DNA of 64,000 bases from Triatoma infestans. Lineage: Eukaryota > Arthropoda > Insecta > Hemiptera > Reduviidae. This document shows, piece after piece, positions 21,636 through 34,620 of this stretch. The notes under the pieces are model-generated. The model saw only the letters and a list, made by a program, of their open reading frames with translations. It was not told the origin of the DNA and searched no databases. Each line of letters begins with the position of its first letter. The first letter of the stretch is position 1. Location: NCBI GenBank assembly GCA_011037195.1, contig JAAEAF010000379.1, positions 62,001 to 126,000 of the forward strand, given 5' to 3'. Made by a program: the position numbers and the translations under genes.

Positions 21636-23550
21636 ATTTACACAATTATAATTGACAAATTTTATTTATTTTTAATTTATACGTGACCTTGTAGCTCTCC
21701 CAGAACCTCATATTCTGGGAAAGTTACAAACAGAAGTGATTTGTGACTGATGTATGGTAAAGGTAACAAGTTTAATGAAACCCGATGATAATTTCGAGTT
21801 AATATAGAAAATTTAAAAAAAAAAAAACTGTTAAATTAAGTGCCATTTCCCACACCGACCGCATCTATGGAGACTTTGTTAGGGATTCCACCTCTCTTTG
21901 TGGAGGTGAAAAACCAGGCAATGAAAGCCTGTTATAGAATTAAACAGGCAGGTTTTTGGCAGGGTAAGCGATATGTTCATTCTACCATTTATCGTGAGAT
22001 GCTTTTAAGGATTCCCATTACAGGTTTCCCTTCTGATAGGAATTTAAAGACTTTTGTCTTTGGTCATCCTACAGGGTTAGGTTGCCTTCTAGGGAAGATT
22101 GGTTAACCCTGGGTCCGTCTGGTGTGATTCCGGAAAACTATCTCCGATGCTACACGGACGGTTCCAGGATGGATGGTAGGTCTGGGGCTGCCGTCTATTT
22201 TGAGACGGGAGATCATTTGGTAGCGCCTCTTGGTGAGTGGGCCACCGTTTTCCAGGCTGAGGTTTATGCAATTCTTTGCTGTATTTTGGATGAGAGGGTG
22301 CGTAACACGAATTTAAAAGGTGTTTGTATCTGCTCGGACAGCCAGGCTGCGTTGAAGGCGCTTAATTCATGTGTCTTCACTTCCAGATTGGTGTTGGAAT
22401 GTTCTAGAAGACTGGAATATCTTTCCTCATTAAAGGATGTGCTTCTGGTCTGGGTTCCAGGTCATATGGGAATCTTTGGGAATGAGGAGATGGATAGGTT
22501 TTCCAAATTAGGTGCCTCTCTCCCTTTCATTGGTCCAGAGCCTGCTGCTGGCGTGTCTTCTGGCACATGTTTGTCGGGCTTTCAGACGTGGATGACCTCA
22601 TAGCACTCATCCTTATGGATGAGTGCAGTGGGTTGTCGGCAGTGTCTAAAATGCTCATTGGAGTCCCGGACGGAGCTTTGAGTAGCGGGGTCCGATGTCT
22701 TTCACGGACCTCTCTCAGGCATCTGGTTGGATTCCTCACTGGGCATTGTGGTTTAAGGAGAATCTCTATATAATGGGACTCGTGCCTGACCCCTTTTGTA
22801 GAGTTTGTGAAACTGAGGAAGAAACACCCATGCATTTGATGACGAATTGTTTGGGTTGTGAGAAGATTAGGTTTAGGACCTTCGGCCGGAATAGGATGTC
22901 GGTAGAGGATCTTAAGCTGTGTCCTTTTAAGGTTTTGGTCCGATTTGTTCGGTCTGTTGTGAAACTTAGATGGTTGAAACCTGGGCCTGGATTTTCATTC
23001 TAGTCCCAGTGGTTGTTATTCTTTAGGGGTAGCTATATGGGCCCTGGGAGGCTTTGGATAGCGTAGGGTTTGCCCTCCTCTTCTGCGAATAATAATAATA
23101 AGTACCATTTCCGGTCAATTTTCTTCAAACTCGGAATTTTGGTAACATACTTAATTCTAATTAATATTATAGAGATTTTAGTGTCATATAATACATAAAC
23201 TAGGCCGTCCTTTAAAAGAAAGTATAAAATCCATTCTGTAAAATGGCACTTCTGGTTGAGGAATTTTGACACATAACTTACTATCAAATCCTATATGGGT
23301 GATACCAAATGGAATGTCAAACTTTGAACATTCTAAGATTTTTCGATTTTTGAGCTATGTTATTCACAGATAGACACACACACACACAGACACACAAGTA
23401 CACACAGAGTGAGACTGTTTGTTAACAAAAATAAAATAAAAAAAAAAAACACTTTTTCTAAGTCAGGGGACCTTAGAACGTTTATTTCCGGTGAAAACTC
23501 AATATCGAAAATTTCGCAATACTTACTCTTACAGCAGTAAGAGAAAGTTA
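21636..23550 (-). repeat. Family A repeat split by a LINE (copy A6)
   Basis: Minus strand. The left part has 'aattataattgacaaatttta' (21644 on) and 'aaaactgttaaattaag'. The right part (23100-23550) runs through a monomer and the CA-rich run to the 5' end at 'agtaagagaaagt'. The split point carries AAGTGCCATTTCC (21838-21850) and AAGTACCATTTCC (23100-23112). Confidence 0.8.
21851..23099 (+). pseudogene. R1/LOA-like LINE 3' end with RNase H and zinc motif
   Basis: ORF2 C-terminal region. LEVLLGIPPLFVEVKNQA-like sequence (frame at 21855 on) is followed after a frameshift near 22085 by RNase H: YTDGSRMDGRSGAA (first Asp), TVFQAEVYAI (Glu), ICSDSQAALKAL (Asp), then VWVPGHMGIFGNEEMDR. A second shift near 22560-22690 leads to the CRVCETEEETPMHLMTNC motif (22797-22850). 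The tail is (ATA)n at 23088-23100. The 13-bp TSD has one mismatch. Non-functional but less decayed than the copy at 2293. Confidence 0.85.
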
Positions 23551-23681
23551 TGGAATCAGTCAAAATATGTCATACGGAAATGCGAGTCAACCATAAATAG
23601 TATTTTCCAGGTTTTTGCATTTATTTTTCGCGAAAGAAAGCGGATCAACCGTGTTTTTTTATCAGATCTGATCTTACTAAC

Positions 23682-24310
23682 TAGAATTAGAATTAGCATT
23701 AGAATGACGCTGGGTGGATGGGTGGTAACTCCAACCCAGACACCACACCCTTGTGCTGAGTAGAGGAAACTTCCTCACTTCATGAGGTCAAGGACTTTCC
23801 CCACTATTCCTTCTTGCAGTACGATCTCTTCCCGTCACAATGTGCCAAAGATCTCGAACTGCAATCTGCCGATTGCCACGCAGTCGAACAACAGGTGAGA
23901 GGCGGTCTCCTCCTCTTCCTCCTGATCATAGTCTGCACAAGGGCTCCGAATTAATTAATCCCACCTTGCGCAGATGTTTTCTTGAACTTATCATGCCCTG
24001 TAAACAGGCCCGGCTTTATCAAATCAATCCACAAATCTGATACCTGCATAGACCTAGGGTTTCTCTGGTTCTTCTTCTTACACAGCCCTGTCATTACATC
24101 ACCATTTTGCCGTGTTTTGCCCCAGTGCTTAGTTCTTCAATAGCAACCGTGTTCCCTCTGAATCCATTCTCACAGAGACACCATCGGCATACTTTAGGCT
24201 ATCCCCAGAACGGTTTCGGCCTACAGATTGGAGTGTTCGCCCCAGTTAGTCGGCTAACTCATTACCATTTATTCCCATTGTGTCCCGGCACCCATACCAA
24301 CCGCAATCTA
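23682..24310 (-). pseudogene. R1/LOA-like LINE 3' end, decayed
   Basis: On the minus strand, broken frames give WVPGHNGN (near 24275), GANTPICRPKPFWG, TGHDKFKKH, then CRLCDQEEEEETASHLLFDC with LQFEIFG (near 23850-23950). This is the end of RNase H plus the zinc-knuckle motif of ORF2. Frames shift several times. The left end (23684-23706) is a repeated 'attaga' tail, the 3' end of the element. A separate family from the two above. Confidence 0.7.
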
Positions 24311-24339
24311 CTCACTAACTATATATATAATTAAACATT

Positions 24340-25849
24340 TTATTTTGAGAAGATAATTAAATATGATTGAAATATATTATGAAATTTGTAGAAAATTAAT
24401 TTCAACTTTACACAATGAGGTTTTTTTTTTCAGTTTATGCAATTTGGGGGGGGGGGCGGATTCGTCAAAAATTTTCTTTATTTTTGTTATACAAATTTAT
24501 CGATTTATTTTTATTTGAAACATTTTTCTATAAAAACTGATTTTATAGGATTTATATTATATTTCCTTTTATAAAGGGGTTTTATTAGCGCAGTGTATAG
24601 TTGAACCACCTGGTTGGAGTTACGGGAACTAAACTAGAGTCAAAATTTACAACTTTGAAGAAAATTTGATTATCATCACTTTGTGAATGGATTTACAAGT
24701 GTGAATGTTTCACACCAAAATTTTTTATTATTATTTCAAAATGGCGCCTCCAATCACTTGCGTTAATACGACGCCATAAAAGAAGGATAAAAAGAAAGTG
24801 TATGATAATGGCCCATATATTTTTTTTTTTTATATCTACTAGATATATCGATTATATTTAACATAATAGTAGATATTGTGTCTTAAATCTACCTGTCTGT
24901 ATTTAATTTTTTGTATTATCAAGAAATAGTTTAAAAAAATTAATGATAAGACAATAAATACGAGTATGTATTAACTAACAATGGGTAAAAAAAAGAAGAA
25001 GGGAATGTTAGAGTATATACACAGGTAATGGTGAATGTAGAAATGGTTGGTGAAACAGAAGTCTGATACAGTGCCAAATAGATAGACTGGCCTATTGCAG
25101 CGATTCTATATATATATATATCTACTATTATGCTAAATAATGGATACTCATTTCTTGAATATTAAACAGATTACTACAACGGCTTCACTATCCAACGGTT
25201 ACGAATTGACATACATATGTTTATACGTAAATCGTAAAGTGATAGATACTGAGTTCTCGCCACTATAAACTATAGAATGTTTATTATTGTTCATATCAGG
25301 GTAAAAGAGTGACTTTTTTAAAAATGAATCTAGCCGACAAAATAAATATTCAAGTGGAAGATAAATCTTCTAGTTAACTTTAAATTATATAGCGACACAT
25401 ATCTGTAGAGGATCATCAATTGTATACATGATATTTTTTTGAAGTTAAATTTCACATGATAATTCAATAATTAAACGTCAGTACGTTCTGATTTGCATAT
25501 ATTTTATTAATGTATGTGTGTGTGTGTGTGTGTGTTTGTGTGAATGCTTGAGAAAAATAACTTAAAAACAAAAACATGTCTACAAATGATTTTTTTTTTT
25601 TTTAAACAGGGAAAGCTGAACGTACATAAAACTGAAAAGAACGTATATAAAGCCATCAATTTTGTTTGAATATTTTTTTCTGGTATTAAATTGATTTCAG
25701 TGGGTTTTCTGATCGAATTTGTTATACAATTTTCAAATGAAGAATAAGTGCAGTAAAAAGGTTCATGGCAATGCGAATTTTTTTTTTTTTTTTTTTTTTT
25801 TTTTTGCGAAAGGAAAAAATATATCCAGAGCAATGATGGCAGTATTTAT
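24340..25849. other. AT-rich stretch, no gene seen
   Basis: 'agtgtgaatgtttcacacc' at about 24700-24717 is a stray family A 3' end. A (TG)n microsatellite lies at 25513-25541 and a long T run at 25779-25805. Confidence 0.6.
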
Positions 25850-26242
25850 TTTAAGTCTGTTGTCCACCCAGTATTAACATACTCTTGTGATTCGTGGACG
25901 TTCTCTATCCAAATTAAAATGTGAAATACAGACATGGAAATTTAAGTATCTGGAGTAAAGTGATGGGTAAGACTAGCAGGGACAGAATTAGAAATGTTAC
26001 CATTAATGAAAGTCTCAAGAGAGAGCCAGCGTACCAAGCCATTCAATTCAAAGAGCCCATGAAGTACTGGGCGGCCTAAAAGAGCTTGGGAACAAGATAT
26101 AAGAGAGGCCTTCAGAACAAGAGGATTGGATTGATTGCAAAAGGAAAGTATTGGTGGAAAATAGAGAGGAATGGAAACGGCTCTCCAGCGGATCTTCACT
26201 GGTAGATGAAAAAAATGATTAAGAAGAAGAAGAAAAAGCAGA
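25850..26242 (+). pseudogene. LINE ORF C-terminal end, decayed
   Basis: Frames give VVHPVLTYSCDSWTF, KVMGKTSRDRIRN and, after a shift, GRPKRAWEQDIREAFRTRG and WIDCKRKVLVENREEWKRL. This order is the typical C-terminal end of many non-LTR elements (tyrosine-tryptophan motif, 'GKTRRDRIRN', 'GRPK..W'). It ends in an (AAG)n tail at 26219-26237. Clade not assigned. Confidence 0.7.
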
Positions 26243-26247
26243 ATATA

Positions 26248-27326
26248 ATGGATGTGAGAAGGTGAGCGAATTACAGAGAGCATGGATTTTAGAGAAATAA
26301 ACTAGAATAAATATTCTGAACCTGTATAATGAAAGGAACACACAAACCTGCAAGGACTTTACAATTGTATAGAAGTTAGGTAGCGAGATATATTTATTGA
26401 GAGAAAAACTGGCTCAGTGATGAGAAGGTAAGTTGCTTTATGGTTGGTGAATGGTTGGTAATTGGTCGTAAACTGTCCTGAAATTTACTGGTCTCACTCT
26501 ATTTATAATTATTTATTTCATCAACAATCAGCCTATGCCATATGGTTCATAACATGAATTAAATTTACACATTAAAATAAATAATGTAAGTCAAGCAGTA
26601 AACATTTCAAAACACAACAATATATATAAAATAGGAGGTGTAACAATAACAATATAAATATATATAAAACATAATTTGTTTACAAAAAAGAGGTGAAACT
26701 TCATTTAATATTATTTTTAAAATATGGCAATTTCACTGAAAAGTCCAAATTATTATTGATGGGTGCATTCCATTCCCGGCATATTCTTGACAGAATGTTC
26801 ATGTGAAAGAATAGGTTTGTGCTATGATGAGGAACTGCAAACTTATAGGAATGTCTTAAATGGATGGGAGATACATGGAAGGGGAATATCAGCCAACAGT
26901 TCAGAACAGTCGATTGTATTATTGATCAGTTTATAAAGGAATAACAGATCAGTCTTCAATCACCTTATTTTTAAGGAATCCATGTCTAATTTCTTATGTA
27001 ATATTTGGCAAATCGCCCTTCTATAGATTTCAATCTATCAACGTCGCTCTTTGTTATGGGTTCCAAAGTGAACCATATTCTAAAATACTTTAGCGGTATA
27101 GACCGCCAAAATTGCTTTAGGGACTTGGAGCTCCCTTGTTTTCCGGATCACAAACCCCAGCATCCTGGAAGCTCTTTTGCAGGTTTCGACAAATGTGAGT
27201 TGTATATAAATCGAACTGTCCTTTTTTAGTCTAGCCTAGGTGGAGGAATAACTAACTTTGATTCATTTAATGTACTTCTCCATTCTTTGGATCCTATGAA
27301 TCTTTGATGATTCGTATCCTATTACA
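26248..27326 (-). mobile_element. LTR-A copy split by a LINE
   Basis: Reversed, the outer parts follow LTR-A: 'tgtaataggata' (27315-27326 reversed) and 'ggatcc', then 'atttataaatag', 'tgtaaagtcctt', 'cattatacag' and 'ttatttctctaaaatcc' ending near 26248. About 700 bp of LINE sequence separates the TATA region from the 5' end. Confidence 0.6.
26520..27230 (-). pseudogene. CR1/Rex-like LINE C-terminal fragment in the LTR
   Basis: Minus-strand frames give TFVETCKRASRMLGFVIRKTREL (near 27130-27200), VHFGTHNKE, DVDRLKSIEGRFAKYY and farther on an HMNILSRICREWNAPINNNLDF-like end (near 26730-26800). These match the thumb and C-terminal region of CR1/Rex-like reverse transcriptases. Several stops and shifts. 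Ends are approximate. Confidence 0.6.
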
Positions 27327-29367
27327 AGAAGAAGAAAAAATTCAAATATAAAAGCTGATAGAGACTATCTGGATATATGCTAGGAAAAAAAAAGGTGGGA
27401 GTTAGTGAGAGAAATCTTCCTAAAAAATACGCGCAATATATTAAATATGAAACCTTTCTAACTTTAATTCTCATAGAAATTAGTTAACAAAATATTGTTT
27501 ATGACACAAAAGCTTTGGAAATGGATAATAATTTTAATTAATATGAAATAAAATGTTAATAATGTCTCTATTTCATATCAGAAGAGGAATATTATTTCAA
27601 TTCTTATGTTCTAGCAGAAGAACAATGAATGACCAATATATACGCACACAAAAAAAAAAAGGAAAATGGCGGGAAAAAGGGAAATGAAGTGAACGGTATA
27701 GAGAATAATTTAAATTTGAAGCCCACTGACCATCCATCGTCCTGTATAATCTAATTTTAAGCTTAGCAGATTTAATATAATAGAGGTAATCCTTAAAGGG
27801 GAAAAATCTACTACCAGTGAATATAGTACTAATTTATATGAAAATGAAATGGATATTTTCACAATTTTCTTTGCAACAAATATTATAGTTAGAGTGAAAC
27901 GGTATTATATAAGAGAAAAAAAAATAAAAGAAATAGATGTTCAAATGAAAGAATTTTCTGGGGAAAAACTGAAATGGAAAAAGCGAGGAAATAAAAAAAG
28001 AAAAGGAACTTCATTTTTATTACTTTGCATAATTATAAGCGAAAATCTTCAAACAATAAACATTAAATAAAATGACATTAAAAAAAGTGTATTAGGACAC
28101 TTCTATCTACACTACTCTCTCCAAAAAAAAAAAAAAAATTCTCTGTTTTAATAAATCTGTTGAGAGATTCTCACACGACCTTTCTTTTACATTCTTACAC
28201 GATTATTACAATTATTATTAACAAATTTTCTTTAACCTTCTATTCTTTATTAAACGTTTAATTAGTTGGGCTTGCATTACTATAGATATAGGGAGTGGGG
28301 GGTGATATATTATGTATATGACTTAATGGATGTGTGGGTAGCACAAAACCTTCTGTCGCAATGCATTAGACAACTTGTAACAGTAGATTTCATAGTAGTT
28401 AATTTAGCTTCACAGAGCAAAAATTTGTGTTTTTTTTTAGTTTATTTATTATATAAATAAAATCTGCTGCAGATAACAATAATCGCTATTGCTCACTGTT
28501 GATAATGTTGGCTAGTAGATCTTGAGTGGAGAAGCCAATCCAGCGATGGCATTCCTGGCACTGTTAGGGTGTTTGGTTGCAAAGGATAGGCCACTTTCTT
28601 TTCACTCTCCTTGTTGTTGTATGCATTGTTGTGGCAAGTTTAAGTTGGAGATAATAGAATTGTTATGTTGTGATGATGGTGTTTCGTATGCAATTTTTTT
28701 GTATTTGTTTGTGATTATGAGCTGTCATGAATGGTAGTATATTAAGGTCAGTGTATAGTGTAAGGTTTCAGATTTATTATAGTTGCGTCAGTAATGTGTC
28801 GTAGAAGATTAGATTGGAAAGGTTGTATTCTGTATAGGTTGGAAGGTTTGTTATAAACATCTAGTGTTAAAGAACGAATGCTGGAAGTGATGGATTTATT
28901 CCAGTGACCGAACATTATTAAAATAATCAAGCTTAGCAGACTATGCGTTGGGCAGAACATAATAGTCAGAATGGCAAAAAAAAAACTATAGAAGAAATAT
29001 AGAAACAAAAATGTGACACATCAACTCTATAGCGAGTGCAAAAAGAGTGCTTATGGCAAATATGTAAAAAAAAAAATTGTTACATGTCAAAACTTTAAGA
29101 TATCAATGGAAAGTGAGATGAAAAATAATGACAAAACTTTCAAGTGTCAAAGTAGCACATCATGGCCGTTTTAGGTAGCCAGAAATCCTGGTCTTTTCTA
29201 GTGTTAAAACTTGGAATATATCAACAACCGCATAGATAAAAACATATCAATTTGATTTAGAACCGTTTTATCCAGAAAAATTTATTGTAGTTGGCGTTCT
29301 GGGGGGGGGGGACATATTAGGTAAGTTTAAATTGAAAATTGTTGAAATTGAAATTGCCGCTACAACT
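27327..29367. other. AT-rich stretch, no gene seen
   Basis: A diverged family A 3' end on the minus strand may lie at 28140-28225 ('gagattctcacacgacctttctt'). Otherwise no reading frame or repeat is recognised. A G9 run lies at about 29301. Confidence 0.5.
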
Positions 29368-30312
29368 TTTTACTTCCTCACTCCTAGTAAGAAGAAGTAC
29401 GGCGCTCGTGTTAAATTTCACAAATTGAGTTTTCACCGGAAATACATTTTGAGGTCCTCTGAGTCAGAAAAACATATTTTTAACAATTGGCCTGTGTATG
29501 TGTGTGTATATGAACACTCGTGTATATTGAAAGTATATCTCAAAGACAAAAAACTGCAGGCAACTCAAAATTGGTATTCCTTATGTGAAAAGAAGATTTC
29601 GGATAAAATAAAAACAATAAAAAGACTTAACTCAAAGTTTTTTTTTTTTTTTTAATTTTTCGCGATTTTCTCGAATGGCTCCGATGATTTTCTTGAAACT
29701 TGATATTATCAAGTACACCTACAAAAATTTACAACTTTTATTTAAAACATTTCTTTGGGAAAATTCATTTAAGGGCACTTTTCCCTTATTATTAGAATTA
29801 ATAGTATTAATGAAATTAGGTGTTTGAATAAACTCGGATGACCGGAAGTGCGTTTTTACTGAAATATATTTTTCAGTTTTCTGGTATTTTTTTCAAAAAA
29901 CGGCACCAACGATTTTTTTGTAAACTTTGGAATGTGAACTACACATATAAAGAGCTACAACTCTAATTTGAAACATCTCTTCTGGTAAAGTCTTGTAAGG
30001 GGGCTTTTGGGGGAGGAGTGGAGTTATATTTTTTTTTTTCTCTAAAGTGCTATCATAGTTGATTATACAATTCTATCATCCAAACAAAATTAATTAGAAA
30101 TAAATGGATGGGCAAAATTCCGAGTTTCAAGAAAATTAGAAAACCGGAAGTGCGCTTTTACTGAACAGTTTTTTTTTTCAGTTTTCGACAAATTTCGACG
30201 AACTCCGACTAATTTCATTACACTAAATATAAAATTTGTCAATTACAATTTTGAAAACTGGAGTAAGAGAAAGTTGTGTGAGTGTTTCACGCCAGATTTT
30301 TTTTTTTTTTTT
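29368..30312 (+). repeat. Family A repeat, near full length (copy A8)
   Basis: Starts 'ttacttcctcactcctagtaag' and contains the 'gagttttcaccggaaat' block. Monomer boundaries (cggaagtgcg) lie near 29841 and 30146. It ends 'ggagtaagagaaagttgtgtgagtgtttcacgccag'. A second partial 3' end ('gtgtgaactgtttcacatcag') follows at 30325-30388, as if a piece were duplicated. Confidence 0.8.
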
Positions 30313-30388
30313 GTTTTTTTTAAGCGAATTTGTCAATAAAATTGTAATTATAAAAGAAAGTCGTGTGAACTGTTTCACATCAGATTGA

Positions 30389-31688
30389 TTTTCATTCAAC
30401 AACCCTTTTCCCTTTTCCTGCTTCAGCAGCACATAGAAATTTTTTAAAAAAGTTCATCAGAGACTTCACTTTCAAGGGGTAAATATAATTAAAACCAGTT
30501 ACCACTCTTTTAGATAGATTAGAGTGAAACCACACTCTTTTAAGATAGTTAAAGTTACAACGGGTCAACGTTGTAAATACAAAATAAAAAATCGGATAAT
30601 ACTAAGGGTTGAATGATAGTGTGAAATTTCAGCTTAAGTTTTCCTTGACTTCACACCAAATACATCAATTACCCCAACCCAAATCTACTGCTACAAATAT
30701 TTCTGCATTTCTGTCACTCATGGAGTACTTCATAACGCGTTGAATAAATATATAATAAAAATTGATAGTTTAACAGATATCTATCAAAAGTATTGTGTTT
30801 ATGAACTTTTGAATCAACGGATCAATAAAATTTTGTTTGAATAAATAATTAAAACCCAAACCAAATCTCCCGAAAGTTATTCATTTGTATTTAATGAATA
30901 TTGAATTTAATGGAGCCTACAGTAAAGTAACTACCTTACTCAAACATTCTGCTGCTTGGTAGAACAGTTAACACAGCAAACTGCCGGTTCCCAATTTCTC
31001 TGCCAGGGGGTATAATTGTAAATTCATCACAATGTTTGAAGGTTGGTTTGGAATGCCAATGGCTGGAAGGAGAAAGCAAGAGAGAGCGAGATGTATCGGT
31101 CGGTCGGGCTAGTATGTATATCTGTCTGTCTCTGTACAATTGCCGTCACGTGATAATACTTCTATTTCATGCTAGCTACAGACCTGTACCTCTCTCTTGT
31201 ACTCTTACTCACGCACAATAAGTGGAAATGCCGCTTATATGTTCACACAAACACACGCATATATATATTGTCGCCACAATACAACCGCTGTTTCATCCAA
31301 AGTGTTGAACACTTTGGGTCGATAACTAAACGAAGCACTGGATAGGAGAGAGACTAAAGCGTAGGAAACACAATTTGTGATACCATTGGCTTAAAACCGC
31401 ACACACCTGACAAATATATGTATATAAACCTCTCTACTTCTACATTACATTTACCAAAATATACCACCTACATATATACATACATACATACATACGGCCA
31501 GAATTATTATGCTAAATTCTACAATCCTGTTGTATCCTCCCTCGCTACTTCTCCTGCCATGCAGGGCATTCAGTGCGTCAACCATAGTTTCCATTTTATT
31601 TAGCGGTTATTATAAAAATTTCAACTTCTTACGGCTACTCTTGGGGATTTCCTATCTACCTAAATTTTTTTTAAAACATCTTTCCCAA
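30389..31688. other. Unassigned sequence, no gene seen
   Basis: 30955-31010 has a weak tRNA-like pattern ('ggtagaacagttaacacagc', 'ccggttcccaat') but no clear B box. The rest shows nothing recognisable. Confidence 0.45.
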
Positions 31689-32328
31689 TGTTATGAAGAA
31701 ATTTAGTGTCGGATCGGTCAAGGAAAAAAACATTCAATTAGGTCAACGTTTCTTTCAAAGTTTCCAGTCTTTATCAACGCTTTATTTTCTGTAACGGGTT
31801 TGAAAAGGAGAGAAATTAGTGAGGAAGGATTTTAAAGAAATAAGCTAGTATGTATGCTGATCGCTGTATAATAAAATAGAGACACTATACTGCCAGCATT
31901 TTACATGTAAATACAAATTAGAGATTTAGATTGAGTGAAGAGAAGGGTAGTAGTTGATTGCTGACGCATAATAACTGCTGTATAAACTGTTCTAAAGACT
32001 GTCCCTTGTAGGGCTGCTGTATAAATAAGAGTCAGATGGTAGCGAGTGAGATTCCCAATTTTGTCTCTCTCTCTATGCTTTGGATCCACTCTTCGGATCC
32101 TATTACACACAAATAACTTAGTAACATTTAATTTTCTTGTTTATATTTCTTTATTGTATAAAAATGTAATATAAGTTTCAAGTTCCGCTAAAAATTCTGT
32201 TTTCTACATCTTTAAAACTATCTATATTTTATATTAAAGTCTGATAAAGACAGAAAACTCTGTCGAAACGTTGACATAATTAAATATAGTTCTTTCTTGA
32301 CCGATCCTCATCAAATTTCTTCATAACA
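31689..32328. mobile_element. Palindromic element with a solo LTR inside
   Basis: Arms of about 95 bp (31689-31784 and 32236-32328) are inverted copies: TGTTATGAAGAAATTT...GGATCGGTCAAG...GTCAACGTTTC on the left and its reverse on the right. The outward-reading right arm carries 'tgataaagacag...ctgtcgaaacgttgac', which resembles a hammerhead-like transposon end (stem II GACAG/CTGTC, GAAA, palindromic ACGT). The solo LTR occupies 31790-32107. No transposase is present. Confidence 0.7.
31790..32107 (-). mobile_element. Solo LTR, family LTR-A
   Basis: Reversed, it begins TGTAATAGG and ends CCCGTTACA, 318 bp, with 'tatttatacagcag' as a TATA-like region. It matches 3727-4054. No TSD was found at its edges, so the exact borders may be off by a few bases. 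Confidence 0.75.
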
Positions 32329-33157
32329 TAAATACATCAATGGTCAACAAAAATACTTTTATCCACTACTAAATCGATCGCAAGCAATAATTAAACGAAA
32401 AATTCAAACACGGCGTAACGATAAGTGGAAATATTGTCTTTCTCACTTCGATCCTACTAATAATTCACTATGGAAGATTGTAAAGTATTTTAAAACTCCA
32501 TATAACAGCACTGAATCTAGTTTCCCTATAATCTATAATAACATGCAGGCATTTTCTGATAGGGATAAAGCGAATGTTATGGCAAACTTCCTGGAGAGCG
32601 TTCATAGGCAGGACAATGATATAGGCTTCCCAAGTAATCAAATGAAAATAGAACGCCAAGTAAATTCTTTCTTATGGAACTGCCATTATTGTCCCTCAGA
32701 ATCTAGCCTAACTTCGCCAAAAGAAATAACTGAAGTTATTAAAACCAGAAAAAATAAAAAAAATCACCAGGCTTAGATAATATCCATAATATTCTTCTTA
32801 GAAATCTCCCTCATAAAGCCGTTGTGTTTTTCACCAACCTTCTTAATAGGTGTCTTGTTTTCGGTTACTTTCCTAACCAATGGAAAACTTCGAAGATAAT
32901 TCTTTTGTTAAAGCCAAATAACTCACCGAAAGAGTAAAATAATATTACCGAACGATTAGTTTGCTCAGTACAATTAGTAAGATTTTTGAAAAAATCCTAC
33001 TCATGAGAATTAATCGCCATTTGGATGAAAATCGGATCATCAAAGATGAACAGTTTGGCTTCAGGCCAGGCCCAACCACAACTGCTCAACTAGCCAGAAT
33101 TGTGGACGATGTTACCGAGGCATTTAACAATCATAAGCACACAGGAATGGTTCTGAT

Positions 33158-34584
33158 CAGTGGCGGCTCCTGACTTGGATATGTAGGGGTTCAACTTTTT
33201 TTTTTAACCACTATTATACCTACCATTATTAGTAGCTTGTGTAGTTAGAATTCATGAAGTAAGCCACGAGCCAGGTAAAAACTTGCATCCCTCCCCTACA
33301 ATTCACTGTGACAGCTCTGAAGATTACTGTACAATCACTGAAAATTACGTGGTTAACGGAAATTTTTATTATCTTAATAAAGTATTTCGGTTCAAAGGAA
33401 ATGTCAATGAGTTAGCATTGATCTTTGCTGGGTCATAATATCTTAGTGATGTTTTAAGTACCAATACCAACATCAAATTTTTAGAAATATAAAAATAATA
33501 TATATATATATATATAATATATAAAAATACAGACATTGGCACAGGCACATCACATCACAAAAAATCTGATGTGAAACACACACACTACTTTCTCTTACTC
33601 CAGTTCTCAAAATTATAATTGACAAATTTTTATAATTTGTGTACCAAATTTAATAAAATTCGTCGAAATCTCAAAAAACTGTTCAGTAAAAGAGCACTTC
33701 CGGTTTACTGTTTTCTTGAAAGTCAGAATTTTGGCCATCTATTTATTTCTAATTAATTTTGTTTGGATGATAGAATTGTATAATCAATTGTGAAAGCACT
33801 TTAGAGAAAAATATAACCCCATCCCTCTCCTAAAAGTGCCCTTAAATGAATTTTACCATACAAACACTTTTAAAAAAAGTTATACCTCTTTGAATGTTTA
33901 GTTTATACAAGAAGTTTCAAAAAATCGTCGGAGCAATTTTTGAGAAAATCGCGAAAAAGTGAAAAAATCATTTAGTAAAGTGGTAAAGTAAACGCACTTC
34001 CCGTTATCCGATTTTTTCAACTCGGAATTTCAACAACATATTTAATTCTAATTAACATTATTTAGATGATAGAATTGCCTAATAAACTGAAATAGCATTT
34101 TAGCTGAAAACCTAACCCCACCCTTCGCCAATAACTATCCTTAAATGAATTTTTCCAGAGAAACGTTTCAAATAAAAATTGTAGCTCTTTGTATGTGTGG
34201 TTGATATACCAAGTTTGAAGAAAATCGTCCGAGCCGTTTTTGAGAAAATTGCAAAAAAATAAAAATAAAAAACTAGTAAAGTGGGGCTTCCGGTTGTGGA
34301 ATTTTGACAGATAACGTAGGATCAGATCTCATGGTGATACCTAAATGGAATATCAAGTTTCAACTTTCTACGTTTTTTTTAGCAATGCTGTTCACATACA
34401 TATGCGCGCGCGCGCGCACACACACACACACAGACCATTTGCTAAAAACACTTTTTTTAACTCCGGGTAAAATCGGGTAAGTTCGTTCGTAAGATCGTAA
34501 GTAATGTTCAACGCGCTTGTAACCCCCAATCTTATTTTAAAATATGTAATAAGATATACACTTTTCTATACTAACACAAAGAAC

Positions 34585-34620
<36 letters not shown>

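Noticed and set aside
25507..25541. CRISPR-like or functional repeat
   Set aside because: Simple (TG)n microsatellite with no spacers.
30955..31010. tRNA-like or SINE head
   Set aside because: The B-box-like part lacks GTTCRANNC and no SINE body or A-rich tail follows.
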